Shown: positions 36,628 through 45,568, counted from the first letter of the stretch. The stretch is DNA of 64,000 nt from Amycolatopsis umgeniensis (GCF_014205155.1 NZ_JACHMX010000001.1:2108001-2172000), one strand, 5' to 3'. A program made the numbers and translations. Notes: generated by a model from the letters alone, not told the origin.

Positions 36628-37230
36628 ATGAGGCTCATCTATGTCTTCGACGCGTATTGCGGCTGGTCCTACGGCTTCGCCAGGACCATGGCCGACGTCG
36701 CGCACCGGCATCCGGACCTGCCGGTCGAAGTGGTTTCCGGCGGTCTGTTCCTCGGCGGGCGCCGGGTGCCGATCCGGCAGTTCGGCTACGTCCAAGGGGC
36801 CAACGCCGAGATCACCCGCCAGACCGGGGCGCCGTTCGGGGAGAGCTACGAGCGGCTCATCGCGGACGGCGAGTTCGTCATGGACTCCGAGGCCGCCGCT
36901 CGCGGGATGGCGGCGTTGCGCGAAGTCGCGCCGGACCGCGCGGTGCGGCTCGCGGCCTTGCTGCAGGAAGCTTTCTACCTCGATGGACTGAGCCTTTCCG
37001 AAGTCTCGACGTATCGGATGGTCGCGCGGCGAGCGGGTCTGGACGAGGACGCCGTCGAGGCCGCGCTGGACGGGGTGCCCGCGGCGGCCGATTTCCAGCG
37101 GGCGCGGGAGTTGGGGGTCACCGGGTATCCGACGTTGCTGGCCGACGACGGGGAGCAGGTCGTGACCCTCGTCGCCGGGAACGCGAGCGCGGACGAAGTG
37201 GAGCGGCGGATCGGCGCGCTGGTTCCCTAA
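36628..37230 (+). CDS. DsbA-family thioredoxin-like protein
   Basis: 200 residues of the DSBA/FrnE-type fold. The active-site region VFDAYCGWSYGF has C11-G-W-S14, a one-Cys variant of CxxC, and a cis-Pro loop TGYPTLLADDG. It therefore may act as a glutathione/mycothiol-dependent isomerase or reductase-like protein rather than a disulphide oxidase. No signal peptide, so cytoplasmic. Confidence 0.85.
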   Translation: MRLIYVFDAYCGWSYGFARTMADVAHRHPDLPVEVVSGGLFLGGRRVPIRQFGYVQGANAEITRQTGAPFGESYERLIADGEFVMDSEAAARGMAALREVAPDRAVRLAALLQEAFYLDGLSLSEVSTYRMVARRAGLDEDAVEAALDGVPAAADFQRARELGVTGYPTLLADDGEQVVTLVAGNASADEVERRIGALVP

Positions 37231-37240
37231 ACTTCGACTC

Positions 37241-37729
37241 ATGCCCATCTCTGCCGTACTGCGACCAGCCACGCCCGCGGATGCCGACGCCGTCGCGCGA
37301 ATCTGGTACCAGGGTTGGCAGGACGCCCATCTCGGCAACGTGCCCGACGAACTCGTCCGGGCCCGCACTCGCGATTCGTTCTGGGACCGGGCGGGGAACC
37401 GTGTCGGCGACACGACCGTCGCGCTGATCGACGGCGAGGTGGCCGGATTCGTGATGGTCGTCGGCGACGAGGTCGAGCAGGTCTACGTTTCTTCGGGTCA
37501 TCGTGGAAGCGGTGTGGCCGGAACCCTGCTCACGGAAGCCGAACGTCTGGCGGCCGAGGGCGGGCATTCCCGCGCCTGGCTCGCCGTGGCGCCGGGAAAC
37601 GCGCGGGCGCGGCGGTTCTACGAGCGTCGCGGCTGGGCGGACGAGGGCGAGTTCGACAATCAGGCGTCCGGTCCGGATGGGCCGATTTCGGTTCCCTGCA
37701 GGCGTTACGTGAAGACGCTCACCGGCTAG
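37241..37729 (+). CDS. GNAT-family N-acetyltransferase
   Basis: 162 residues with the acetyl-CoA pyrophosphate loop HRGSGVAGTLLTEAE and the ARRFYERRGW motif. Substrate unknown. It starts ten bases after the DsbA-like gene and its 3-prime end overlaps the convergent epoxide hydrolase gene by 11 bases. Confidence 0.9.
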   Translation: MPISAVLRPATPADADAVARIWYQGWQDAHLGNVPDELVRARTRDSFWDRAGNRVGDTTVALIDGEVAGFVMVVGDEVEQVYVSSGHRGSGVAGTLLTEAERLAAEGGHSRAWLAVAPGNARARRFYERRGWADEGEFDNQASGPDGPISVPCRRYVKTLTG

Positions 37730-38891
37730 CGGCCAGCACCGCCGCGAGGCCCTCTCGAAGGTCTTTGACGAAATACTCGGGGACCTCCAGCGAAGGGAAA
37801 TGTCCCCCGGTTTCGGGCGACCTCCACCGGACGATCTGCCGGTACCGCTCCTGTGACCAGGCACGCGGATACTTCTCGATGTCGCGGGGATAGATCGTGA
37901 CCGCCGACGGGACGTCGACCCTGAGTTCGGGGTCGAGCGAGTTGTGGCTTTCGTAGTAGATGCGGGCGGAGGACGCGCCTGTCCGCGTCAGCCAATACAG
38001 GGTGACGTCGTCGAGGACGCGGTCCCTGGAAATCGTCTCGAACGGGCTGTCCCCGGTGTCCGACCACTCGGCGAACTTGTCGAGGATCCAGGCGAGGAGC
38101 CCGACCGGCGAGTCGACGAGCGAGTAGCCGATGGTCTGCGGCCGGGTCGCCTGCTGCTTCGCGTACGCCGCGCGGTGGCGCCAAAAATGATGGGTTTCCT
38201 CGGCCCAGCCTCGCTCGACCGCCGTCAGTCCGTCCGTCGTCGACCCGGGCAGCCCTTGCGCGAACGTCGTGTGGATGCCGAGGACGTGCGCAGGGAACCT
38301 TCCGCCGAGAACCGTGGTGATATTGCCTCCCCAGTCGCCGCCGTGGGCCAAGAACCTGTCGTAACCGAGCCTTCCCATCAGTTCCACCCACGCGGCCGCG
38401 ATCTTTTCGGTCCCCCACCCGGTGGTGGCCGGCTTGTCGCTGTACCCGAAGCCCGGCAACGACGGGACCACGACGTGGAACGCCGGCGCGTCCGCGTCTC
38501 CAGGGTCCGCCAGCTCGTCCACCACATCGACGAACTCGGCGACACTGCCCGGCCAGCCGTGCGTCAAGACCAGCGGAGTGGCGTCCGCGCGCGCGGATCG
38601 GCGATGCAGGAAGTGGATTCCGAGACCATCGATGGTCGTGCGGAACTGACCGATCCGGTCCAAGCACGCTTCGAACGACCGCCAGTCGTACCCGGTGCGC
38701 CAGTAGTCCACGACATCGACGAGGTCGGCCAGAGGAACCCCCTGGTCCCACCGGCGAGGGTCGGGCGCGGCGCGATAGACCGTCTCGACCTCCGGTAGCC
38801 GCGCCGCGGCCAATCGCGCGTGCAGATCCTCGAGGTCAGCGTCAGTCGCACGGGCTTCGAATGCCTGCACGTCGCTGGTTGATCGGGGCAT
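37719..38891 (-). CDS. epoxide hydrolase
   Basis: 390 residues. N-terminal EHN domain (DLHARLAAARLPEVETVYRA), oxyanion motif LTHGWPGSVAEF, nucleophile Asp in AHGGDWGG, lid Tyr region, and catalytic His in GGHFPSLEVPE. This is the microsomal/juvenile-hormone type found in many actinomycetes. Substrate unknown. It is divergent from a CGNR regulator with paired operator repeats between. Confidence 0.92.
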   Translation of the reverse strand: MPRSTSDVQAFEARATDADLEDLHARLAAARLPEVETVYRAAPDPRRWDQGVPLADLVDVVDYWRTGYDWRSFEACLDRIGQFRTTIDGLGIHFLHRRSARADATPLVLTHGWPGSVAEFVDVVDELADPGDADAPAFHVVVPSLPGFGYSDKPATTGWGTEKIAAAWVELMGRLGYDRFLAHGGDWGGNITTVLGGRFPAHVLGIHTTFAQGLPGSTTDGLTAVERGWAEETHHFWRHRAAYAKQQATRPQTIGYSLVDSPVGLLAWILDKFAEWSDTGDSPFETISRDRVLDDVTLYWLTRTGASSARIYYESHNSLDPELRVDVPSAVTIYPRDIEKYPRAWSQERYRQIVRWRSPETGGHFPSLEVPEYFVKDLREGLAAVLAASR

Positions 38892-38911
38892 GAGACCTCC
38901 TGAATGTCGCG

Positions 38912-38973
38912 GAACCGGCTAAGACGGTTCTAACAGGTCTTCCCGACGAAGCGCAACCGGCTAAGGTGGTTCC
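38912..38973. promoter_or_regulatory. two AACCGGCTAAG operator repeats
   Basis: GAACCGGCTAAGACGGTTC (38912-38930) contains a perfect GAACCG/CGGTTC dyad; AACCGGCTAAGGTGGTTCC (38955-38973) is a second, near-identical copy ending at the ATG of the CGNR gene. The second copy includes TAAGGT six bases before the ATG, suggesting a leaderless, autoregulated transcript. Confidence 0.7.
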
Positions 38974-39549
38974 ATGCCCGCAGAGTTCCCCGACTTCCGC
39001 CTCGGTAGCGTGTTGGCGACCAGCTTCACGGCGACCCTGACGGAGCGTCAGGGCGAGGCCGTCGAGCGCATCCCCGCACCTCACCGGCTCGTCGACTGGC
39101 TGGCGATAAACGGCCTCGCCGTCGACTCGTGCACCACCGACCAACTCGACCTCGCCCGAGAACTGAGGGAGTCGATCCACGCCGCCGCGACAGCGGCCGC
39201 GACACAAGAGCCCCTTCCCGCTTCCGTCGTCCAGGTCATCAACGACCGCAGCATCCAGGGCCGGGCCGCGGCCGTCCTGACCCCCGAGGGCAATCGACGA
39301 TGGAGGCTCAGCTCGACTTCCCGCGTGGAAGACGCCCTCAGCGTGATAGCCGCCGACGCGATCAGCATCATCTCGGGCGAACGTGACGGGAAATTGGCCT
39401 TGTGCGCATCGCCCACCTGTCGTGCCGCTTTCTTCGACACCAGTCAGAGTCGAAGCCGGAAATGGTGTGACATGAACACTTGCGGGAATCGCCAGAAGAA
39501 GGCGCGGTTCATCGCCAATCAACGGAAGAATGCGGGATCGGCGGAGTGA
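38974..39549 (+). CDS. CGNR zinc-finger (ABATE-domain) regulator
   Basis: 191 residues. N-terminal ABATE-like domain and C-terminal CGNR zinc finger (LCASPTCRAAFFDTSQ, then KWCDMNTCGNRQKKARF). Proteins of this type act as stress-linked transcription factors. Likely represses or activates the divergent epoxide hydrolase. ATG directly follows the operator repeat. Confidence 0.88.
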   Translation: MPAEFPDFRLGSVLATSFTATLTERQGEAVERIPAPHRLVDWLAINGLAVDSCTTDQLDLARELRESIHAAATAAATQEPLPASVVQVINDRSIQGRAAAVLTPEGNRRWRLSSTSRVEDALSVIAADAISIISGERDGKLALCASPTCRAAFFDTSQSRSRKWCDMNTCGNRQKKARFIANQRKNAGSAE

Positions 39550-39630
39550 TACGCCTGATTGCGTATCCCGAGGTGACAGGCCCAAGCGTCGGCGTTCGAT
39601 GTCACGTCGGGTAGCAGCGGCTTTTTGGCA

Positions 39631-39653
39631 GATTCACCCGTCAGTGGTGAATC
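39631..39653. repeat. inverted repeat upstream of the HNH gene
   Basis: GATTCACC and GGTGAATC form a perfect 8-bp inverted repeat with seven-base spacer CGTCAGT. It lies between the CGNR gene end and the LexA box. Terminator or operator; cannot tell. Confidence 0.45.
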
Positions 39654-39680
39654 CGCCGGTTGCGTTGTTGCTTAAAATTA

Positions 39681-39694
39681 CGAACACCTGTTCG
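39681..39694. promoter_or_regulatory. LexA SOS box
   Basis: CGAACACCTGTTCG matches the actinobacterial LexA consensus CGAAC-N4-GTTCG with a perfect dyad. It lies 25 bases before the GTG of the HNH gene and just downstream of a TAAAAT -10-like element (39673-39678), well placed for repression. Confidence 0.85.
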
Positions 39695-39718
39695 ACAGAT
39701 GTGCGGTATTGTTGTGGG

Positions 39719-40978
39719 GTGTCCGAGACCTTTCTTCCCGAGTTGCCGCAGGAGCTGTGGCGTGCTGGCAAGCTGGAGCTTGCTCATGGCGTGCTGCAGT
39801 TCCTGCAGATGATGCGGATCGCCTCCGCCGGGTTGGGGCGGTATCTGGCGGAGGTCGAGTCCCGGGGCGCGAAAGACCTCTACGGCTACGGCAGTACGGC
39901 GGCATGGTTCGCTGACGTGGCCGGACTGTCGCGGGGTGAGGCCAGCCCGATCGTGACTCAAGCGATCGCGCTGAACCCGACGCGTTCGTTGGACGGCACC
40001 GAAGTTCCCGCCATCGCGCCCGCTACCGGCGTGGCCGCTGCTGAGGGCGCGATCGGAGAGCAGCGGATCAAGCAGATCCTGGAGATCCTGGCCCGGATCC
40101 CGTCGGATGTGTCGGTGGAGGATCGAGAGTGCGCGGAGAAGACCCTCGCCGATCTGGCTCGCGACGCCGGGCCCCGGCAGGTGTCGAAGCTCGGGGACAA
40201 CCTGCTCGCCTGGCTCAACCCCGACGGCAACGAACCCAAAGACCCCGAACCCAAGCAGCCCTGCCGTGAAGTCACGCTGGAACGGCGCAAGGACGGGTTC
40301 TGGACACTGAACGGCCTCCTCGACGACGAACTCGGTGCCCGCACCGCCGCAGCCCTCGAGGCCTACGCGACACCACGCCCGGTGGACGAATCCGGCCAAG
40401 CCGATATACGCACCAAAGCCGAACGCCAAGGCGACGCCTGGGCCGAACTCCTGGACTTAGCGGTCGCCTGCCCCGACCAGCCCGGAACCAACGGCTACCG
40501 GACTCTCGTGCACGTCACGATCGGCCTGGAGGAGTTGAAGACCGGGCTCGGCACCGCCTGCGTGGACTTCATCGGCACCATGACCGCCCGCGAAGCCAGG
40601 ATGGCCGCCTGCGATTGCCTGATGTTGCCGGTCGTGCTCAGTGCGTCGGGTGAGCCGCTGGATGTGGGACGGTTGAAGCGGTTCGTCACCCCAGCCCAAC
40701 GCCGAGCCCTCAACCTCCGCGACGGAGGCTGCGCCTTCCCCGGCTGTCATCGGCGGCCGCGGAACTGTCACGCTCATCATATTGATCACTGGGCAGACGG
40801 CGGGCCCACGGATCTTCGGAACCTGGTGTTGCTCTGCGGTTTCCATCACCGGCTGATCCATCACGGGGACTGGCAGGTTCGGATGGCGGCGGATGGGTTG
40901 CCGGAGTTCATTCCGCCCCAGTATCTGGACCCGTTACGACGAGCCCGGCGCAACACCCTCCACCGCGCCACCGCCTGA
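39719..40978 (+). CDS. DUF222/HNH endonuclease (13E12 repeat-like)
   Basis: 419 residues from the GTG at 39719. N-terminal DUF222 region (LAHGVLQFLQMMRIASAG, YGSTAAWFADVAGLSRGEAS) and a C-terminal HNH nuclease motif (CAFPGCHRRPRNCHAHHIDH, NLVLLCGFHHRLIHH). This is the 13E12 family of actinobacteria, several of which are LexA-regulated in Mycobacterium tuberculosis. A LexA box sits upstream. A truncated, frameshifted copy of its 3-prime end lies just downstream. Confidence 0.92.
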   Translation: MSETFLPELPQELWRAGKLELAHGVLQFLQMMRIASAGLGRYLAEVESRGAKDLYGYGSTAAWFADVAGLSRGEASPIVTQAIALNPTRSLDGTEVPAIAPATGVAAAEGAIGEQRIKQILEILARIPSDVSVEDRECAEKTLADLARDAGPRQVSKLGDNLLAWLNPDGNEPKDPEPKQPCREVTLERRKDGFWTLNGLLDDELGARTAAALEAYATPRPVDESGQADIRTKAERQGDAWAELLDLAVACPDQPGTNGYRTLVHVTIGLEELKTGLGTACVDFIGTMTAREARMAACDCLMLPVVLSASGEPLDVGRLKRFVTPAQRRALNLRDGGCAFPGCHRRPRNCHAHHIDHWADGGPTDLRNLVLLCGFHHRLIHHGDWQVRMAADGLPEFIPPQYLDPLRRARRNTLHRATA

Positions 40979-41367
40979 CCCGAGGAGCCCGCCGCCCCCA
41001 CCGGCGACGGGCCCCTCGGCATGCCCACACCACCCAAGAGCCGACCAGCTCTTGATCAACGGAAGACTAAGACCACCCAGATGCCGCGAAAACCGATCCT
41101 CCGACAGAAGCACACCCGATCGCGACCAGGACTTCGTCCGAACCATGGCCGCCTGCGACCGCCTCATACTCCCCATCGTGCTGAACGCGGCGGGTGAGCC
41201 ACTGGACGGCAGTTCGTCACCCCCGCCCAACGCCGAGCCCTCAACATCCGCGACCGAGGCTGCGCGTTCCCAGGCTGTCATCGACGGCCGCGGAACTGCC
41301 ACGTGAGCTTGCCCCGGGGTGGCGGACACCGTCAGAGTGGTCTGGGTGACCACGGGAGGTTGTTCGG

Positions 41368-41667
41368 ATGGCCAGCACGTTCTCTCGGGAGTTCAAATCA
41401 CAGATTGTGGAGTTGTTTCGACAAGGAGGCCGGACGTTCAAGGACATTGCCGAGGAGTTCGATCTGTCGGCGACGACTGTGTCGAACTGGGTACGCGAGG
41501 ATGCCAATTCACGAGGGAAGCTGTTGTCCGAGGTTAGCTCCAAGGGTGACGACAAGAACGACAAAGCAGAAATCGTGGCCCTGAAACGGCAATTGCAGCA
41601 GAAAGAGGAAGAGCTGGAGATCCTGGGAAAAGCATTGGCCTTCTTCGCACGCCGCAAGGAGCAGTAG
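41368..41667 (+). CDS. IS3-family transposase OrfA
   Basis: 99 residues with HTH (FSREFKSQIVELFRQGGRTF, DLSATTVSNWVRED) and a leucine-zipper-like coiled coil (ALKRQLQQKEEELEILGKAL). A slippery A-AAA-G at 41628-41632 would allow -1 frameshifting into OrfB. GGGAGG precedes the ATG. OrfA itself looks intact. Confidence 0.9.
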   Translation: MASTFSREFKSQIVELFRQGGRTFKDIAEEFDLSATTVSNWVREDANSRGKLLSEVSSKGDDKNDKAEIVALKRQLQQKEEELEILGKALAFFARRKEQ

Positions 41668-42335
41668 CCATCTACGGCTGGATTCACGCGGAGAAGGCCC
41701 GCAATCCGTCACGCTCGGTCAGCATGATGTGCCGGGTTCTCGGCGTTTCCCGCTCCGGTTTCTACGACTGGCGACGTCGGCTGGCGGGGCCGCCTTCGCC
41801 GCGCCTGGTCGAGGACCGCGCATTGCTCGAGCGCATCACAGCCCTGCACGACAAGCTCGGTTCCTACGGTGCACCGCGCATCCATCAAGAGCTCGTCCGG
41901 GCCGACGTTCGCGTGGGCCGGCGAAGGGTCGCGAGGTTGATGCGAGAGCACAACATTCGTGCTGTTCGAGGGAAACGTAAGGCCAGGCCTCGCGCGGCAC
42001 CGCCAGTAAGACGGCCCGAGGTCAAGGATCTGGTCCGCCGGATCTTCGATCGCCCACGTCCGAACATGCTGTGGTTCACCGACCTCACGAGAAGCCGGGA
42101 TGATGGCATCCATCGGGCAAAACCACAGCGCACTCGACAACGCTGCCATGGAATCCTGGTTCGGATCGTTCAAAATGAGGCCCTACACCCATATCCGCAA
42201 CCGAAAACAAACAACGAAGCACGGCAAATACTGCTCCGATACATCAATTTCTACAACAACACGAGACTGCACTCTTCACGCGGCTACCAAACCCCGGTAG
42301 CCTACGAGACAGCACACGCCCACCTGTCCGTCTGA
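41633..42335 (+). pseudogene. IS3-family transposase OrfB, deleted and frameshifted
   Basis: The N-terminal part is intact (RSVSMMCRVLGVSRSGFYDW, then GAPRIHQELVRADVRVGRRR), and the DDE domain begins with NMLWFTDLT. Near 42086-42095 the sequence jumps in another frame to AGMMASIGQNHSALDNAAME, losing the middle catalytic Asp region. At the AAAA run 42172-42175 one missing A shifts it back to the C-terminal YINFYNNTRLHSSRGYQTP. It cannot encode an active transposase. Confidence 0.88.
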
Positions 42336-42729
42336 CCGGGGCAAGTTCAACGCCCACCACATTGATCACTGGGCAGACGGCGGCCCCACCGACCTCCGCA
42401 ACCTCGTACAGCACTGCGGGTTCCACCACCGACTGATCCACCACGGGGACTGGCAAGTCCGCATGACAGCCGACGGGTTACCGGAGTTCATCCCGCCGCA
42501 GTATCTGGACCCGTTACGAAGACCCCGGCGCCCACGCATGACCCCGAGGAGCCCGCCACCCCACCGGCGACGGGCACCTCGGCATGCCCGCAACGGAAGA
42601 TCGGGGACACTCGCGACCCACGCCGAACCCGGCTCCGCAAGCGCCATCTCGGCAGTTTCCTTCAGTTGGCTCTTGCCCACGAACCGGCGAACCCCTCAAG
42701 GCTCCTCGACGAAGGCCTCGGCGCCCAGT

Positions 42730-43926
42730 TCACCCGGTCCGCCGCGCGTATCCGTCCAATTCGGACCTGGAGAACGAAAGCTCCGCCAAGTCCACGGCGC
42801 CGCAATCAAGCCCCCGCACCAGGAATCCCGCCAAAGCCTGCGCGGTCGCCGGCTCGTCCAGCACACCTCGTCCGGTCTTGTCCGCGTAGTCCCGCAACCG
42901 CCCCAGCGCCGCCGGGAAACCCTCGCGGAAGAACGCGTACGTCGCGGCGAACCGGGTCGGCAGCTGGTGTGGGTGCAGATCCCAGCCCTGGTAGAAGCCG
43001 TTCTCCAGGGAACGGCGCACCAGCCGGAGATGTTCGCGCCAGGCCGGGAGGATCGCGTCGCCGACGGGCAGCTTGTTCGTCGAGCCGTCCGAGAGCCGGA
43101 CGCCGGTCCCCGCGGCCGAGACCTGCATGAGCTGCTTGGCGAAATCGGCGGCCGGGTGTTCCATGCTCTGGTACTCGGCGCTGATCCCGAGACCGGCGCT
43201 GTAGTCGTAGGTTCCGTAGTGCAGGCCCGAGCAACGGCCACGCGCGGCCTCGATGATCCGCGGTACCGCCACCGTCCCGTCGATGTCCACAATGGACTGC
43301 GCCGTCTCGATCTGGACTTCGAACCGCAGCGCGTTTCCAGGCAGGCCATACGCGGATTCGAGGCGTTCCAGGACGTCCGCCGCCACTTCGACCTGCTCGA
43401 CGGCGGTCACCTTCGGCAGCGTGACGACGAAACCTTCCGGCAGCGGACCGCTTTCCAGCAATCCCGCCAAGAAGAGATCCAGAGTACGGATGCCGCGGCG
43501 CCGGGTCGCCTGCTCGAAGCTCTTGAACCGGATGCCGACGAACGGCGTCCCGCCTGTGACGGCGAGGGTCCGCCCCGCGGCGAGCGCGGTGGCGTCCTCC
43601 TCGTCGTCACCCTGGTTGCCGTAGCCGTCCTCGAAGTCGATCCGCAGATCCTCGATCGGCTCGGTCAGGAGTTTGGTCCTGACCCTGTCGGCGATGTCCG
43701 CGTCCAGAGCCAGCTGATCGGCGTGTTCGCCGAAGACCCGCAGGGCCTGCTTGCCCCAATCCGCCACGAGCCGCGTCTTGAACTGCGACGCGGGCACGTA
43801 CACGGTGTGCACGGGCTGGCGGCCGGGCGGCTCGCCGGGATACTTGGCCGCGACGCGCGCATCGGCTTCGGCCAGGCGCGCGTCGGCGGCGGTGTAGACG
43901 TCCTCGGTGAGCCGCCCGTTCCCCAT
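42730..43926 (-). CDS. HpcH/HpaI aldolase / CitE-like protein (DUF6986)
   Basis: 398 residues, TIM-barrel aldolase-like fold with RIDFEDGYGNQGDDEE, LRFEVQIETAQSIVDIDGTV and LHYGTYDYSAGLGI, as in CitE/malyl-CoA lyase relatives. The reaction is not established. It starts four bases after the malate synthase stop on the same strand, so co-transcribed; a C-C lyase making or using glyoxylate or acetyl units would fit. It faces the decayed HNH copy. Confidence 0.85.
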   Translation of the reverse strand: MGNGRLTEDVYTAADARLAEADARVAAKYPGEPPGRQPVHTVYVPASQFKTRLVADWGKQALRVFGEHADQLALDADIADRVRTKLLTEPIEDLRIDFEDGYGNQGDDEEDATALAAGRTLAVTGGTPFVGIRFKSFEQATRRRGIRTLDLFLAGLLESGPLPEGFVVTLPKVTAVEQVEVAADVLERLESAYGLPGNALRFEVQIETAQSIVDIDGTVAVPRIIEAARGRCSGLHYGTYDYSAGLGISAEYQSMEHPAADFAKQLMQVSAAGTGVRLSDGSTNKLPVGDAILPAWREHLRLVRRSLENGFYQGWDLHPHQLPTRFAATYAFFREGFPAALGRLRDYADKTGRGVLDEPATAQALAGFLVRGLDCGAVDLAELSFSRSELDGYARRTG

Positions 43927-43930
43927 CTGT

Positions 43931-45508
43931 CTACTTGATCCGTTCGTAGGCGGGCAGGGTCAGGAAGTCCGGGAACTCGTCGGCGAGCGCGACCTGCTCG
44001 AACAGCTCGACGGCGGGTTCCAGCAGCTCCGGCTTGATCTCGGCGGCGAGTTCGCCGCGAACCTCGGCCAGCACGCCACGCACGAGTTCCTCGGTCACCT
44101 TGTCACCCGTGTCGAGCTGAGTGCCGTTGCGCACCCACTGCCACACCTGCGAACGCGAGATCTCCGCGGTGGCGGCGTCTTCCATCAGGTTGTGGATCGC
44201 CGCCGCGCCGTTCCCGCTCAGCCAGGAGGCGATGTAGCGGATGCCGACGTCGACGGCGGCGCGCAGACCGGCCGCGGTGGCGCCACCCGGCGTCGAAGCC
44301 GCGTCGAGCAGCTGGTCGGCGGTGACGGACACCTCGTCGCGGGTCCGGTCGAGCTGGTTCGGCTTGTCGCCGAGGACCTTGTCGAACTCCTCACGGCAGA
44401 TCTCGACCATGCCCGGGTGCGCGACCCACGAACCGTCGAAGCCGTCGCCGGCCTCACGGCTCTTGTCCGCGCGGACCTTGTCGAGCGCCGCGGCGGTGAC
44501 TTCGGGGTCCTTGCGGTTCGGGATGAACGCGGCCATCCCGCCGATCGCGAACGCGCCGCGCTTGTGGCAGGTGCGCACCAGCAGTTCGGTGTACGCGCGC
44601 ATGAACGGCGCGGTCATGGTGACCGAGTTGCGGTCCGGCAGCACGAACTTCTCGCCCGCGTCGCGGAAGTACTTGATGACGCTGAACAGGTAATCCCAGC
44701 GGCCCGCGTTCAGGCCGGAGGCGTGCTCACGCAGTTCGTAGAGGATCTCGTCCATCTCGAACGCGGCCGGGATGGTCTCGATCAGCACGGTCGCGCGGAC
44801 GGTGCCGTGCTCGACGCCGAGCGTCTTCTCCGAGTGGGTGAAGACGTCGTTCCAGAGCCGGGCTTCGAGGTGGCTCTCCATCTTCGGGAGGTAGAAGTAC
44901 GGGCCCTTGCCGCGGTTGAGCAGCTCCTTCGCGTTGTGGAAGAAGTAGAGGCCGAAGTCGACCAGCGCGCCGACGGCCTGGCGTCCGCCGAAGGACAGAC
45001 CGCGCTCGTCGAGGTGCCAGCCGCGCGGGCGGACGACGATGGTCGCGTGCTCGACGTCGTCCTTCAGCGCGTAGCTCTTGCCGCCGCTTTCCAGCGTGAT
45101 GGTCTCGCGGACGGCGTCGTACAGGTTGACCTGGCCGGAGACGACGTTCGCCCAGTGCGGCGTGTTGGCGTCCTCGAGGTCGGCGAGCCAGACCTTCGCG
45201 CCGGAGTTCAGCGCGTTGATGGTCATCTTGCGGTCGGTCGGGCCGGTGATCTCGACACGACGGTCGCGCAGCGCGGGCGGGGCCTCGGCCACCTTCCAGT
45301 CGCCCTCGCGGACCTCCTTCGTCTCGGGAAGGAAGTCGAGCTTGCCGGTGGTCCGGGCCTCCTCGCGGCGCTTGCTCCTGGCCTGCAGCAGCTCATCGCG
45401 GCGAGCGGCGAAGGCCTCGTGCAGACCCGCGAGGAAGGCGATCGCCTCCGGCGTGAGGATTTCGTCCCCGCGCTCGACCGGATCGCCGAGCACCTGAGCT
45501 TCAGACAT
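43931..45508 (-). CDS. aceB: malate synthase A
   Basis: 525 residues condensing glyoxylate with acetyl-CoA. Conserved VVRPRGWHLDERGL, PKMESHLEARLWND, TVLIETIPAAFEMDEILYEL and DGSWVAHPGMV. The ATG at 45508 is used; a GTG nine bases upstream is possible. GGGGTG is six bases before the ATG. No isocitrate lyase is adjacent, so glyoxylate may come from allantoin breakdown. Divergent from the IclR gene. Confidence 0.96.
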   Translation of the reverse strand: MSEAQVLGDPVERGDEILTPEAIAFLAGLHEAFAARRDELLQARSKRREEARTTGKLDFLPETKEVREGDWKVAEAPPALRDRRVEITGPTDRKMTINALNSGAKVWLADLEDANTPHWANVVSGQVNLYDAVRETITLESGGKSYALKDDVEHATIVVRPRGWHLDERGLSFGGRQAVGALVDFGLYFFHNAKELLNRGKGPYFYLPKMESHLEARLWNDVFTHSEKTLGVEHGTVRATVLIETIPAAFEMDEILYELREHASGLNAGRWDYLFSVIKYFRDAGEKFVLPDRNSVTMTAPFMRAYTELLVRTCHKRGAFAIGGMAAFIPNRKDPEVTAAALDKVRADKSREAGDGFDGSWVAHPGMVEICREEFDKVLGDKPNQLDRTRDEVSVTADQLLDAASTPGGATAAGLRAAVDVGIRYIASWLSGNGAAAIHNLMEDAATAEISRSQVWQWVRNGTQLDTGDKVTEELVRGVLAEVRGELAAEIKPELLEPAVELFEQVALADEFPDFLTLPAYERIK

Positions 45509-45568
45509 GAGTAACACCCCGAGTTCGGATAAATAACGTCCCTACGGTTTTACATGACGGACTATAGT

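Larger units (their letters stand above)
41304..42349 (+). mobile_element. defective IS3-family insertion sequence
   Basis: About 1,046 bp. Terminal inverted repeats TGAGCTTGCCCCGG (41304-41317) and CCGGGGCAAGTTCA (42336-42349) match at 13 of 14. A 3-bp target duplication ACG flanks it (41301-41303 and 42350-42352). OrfA and OrfB are in the -1 relation typical of IS3. An internal deletion in the DDE region and a lost A make it non-autonomous. Confidence 0.9.
41140..42593 (+). pseudogene. decayed second copy of DUF222/HNH gene, split by an IS
   Basis: Sequence from about 41140 to 41303 and 42350 to about 42540 matches the 3-prime part of the intact HNH gene. A deletion of roughly 17 bases around 41209 shifts the frame. 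Removing the IS and one ACG rejoins the coding as RNCHAHHIDHW, exactly the HNH motif. The tail after the stop is also duplicated: 40979-41030 resembles 42540-42593 (both contain CGACGGGC-CCTCGGCATGCCC-like sequence). A 3-prime-end tandem duplication, then IS insertion, explains the layout. Confidence 0.85.
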
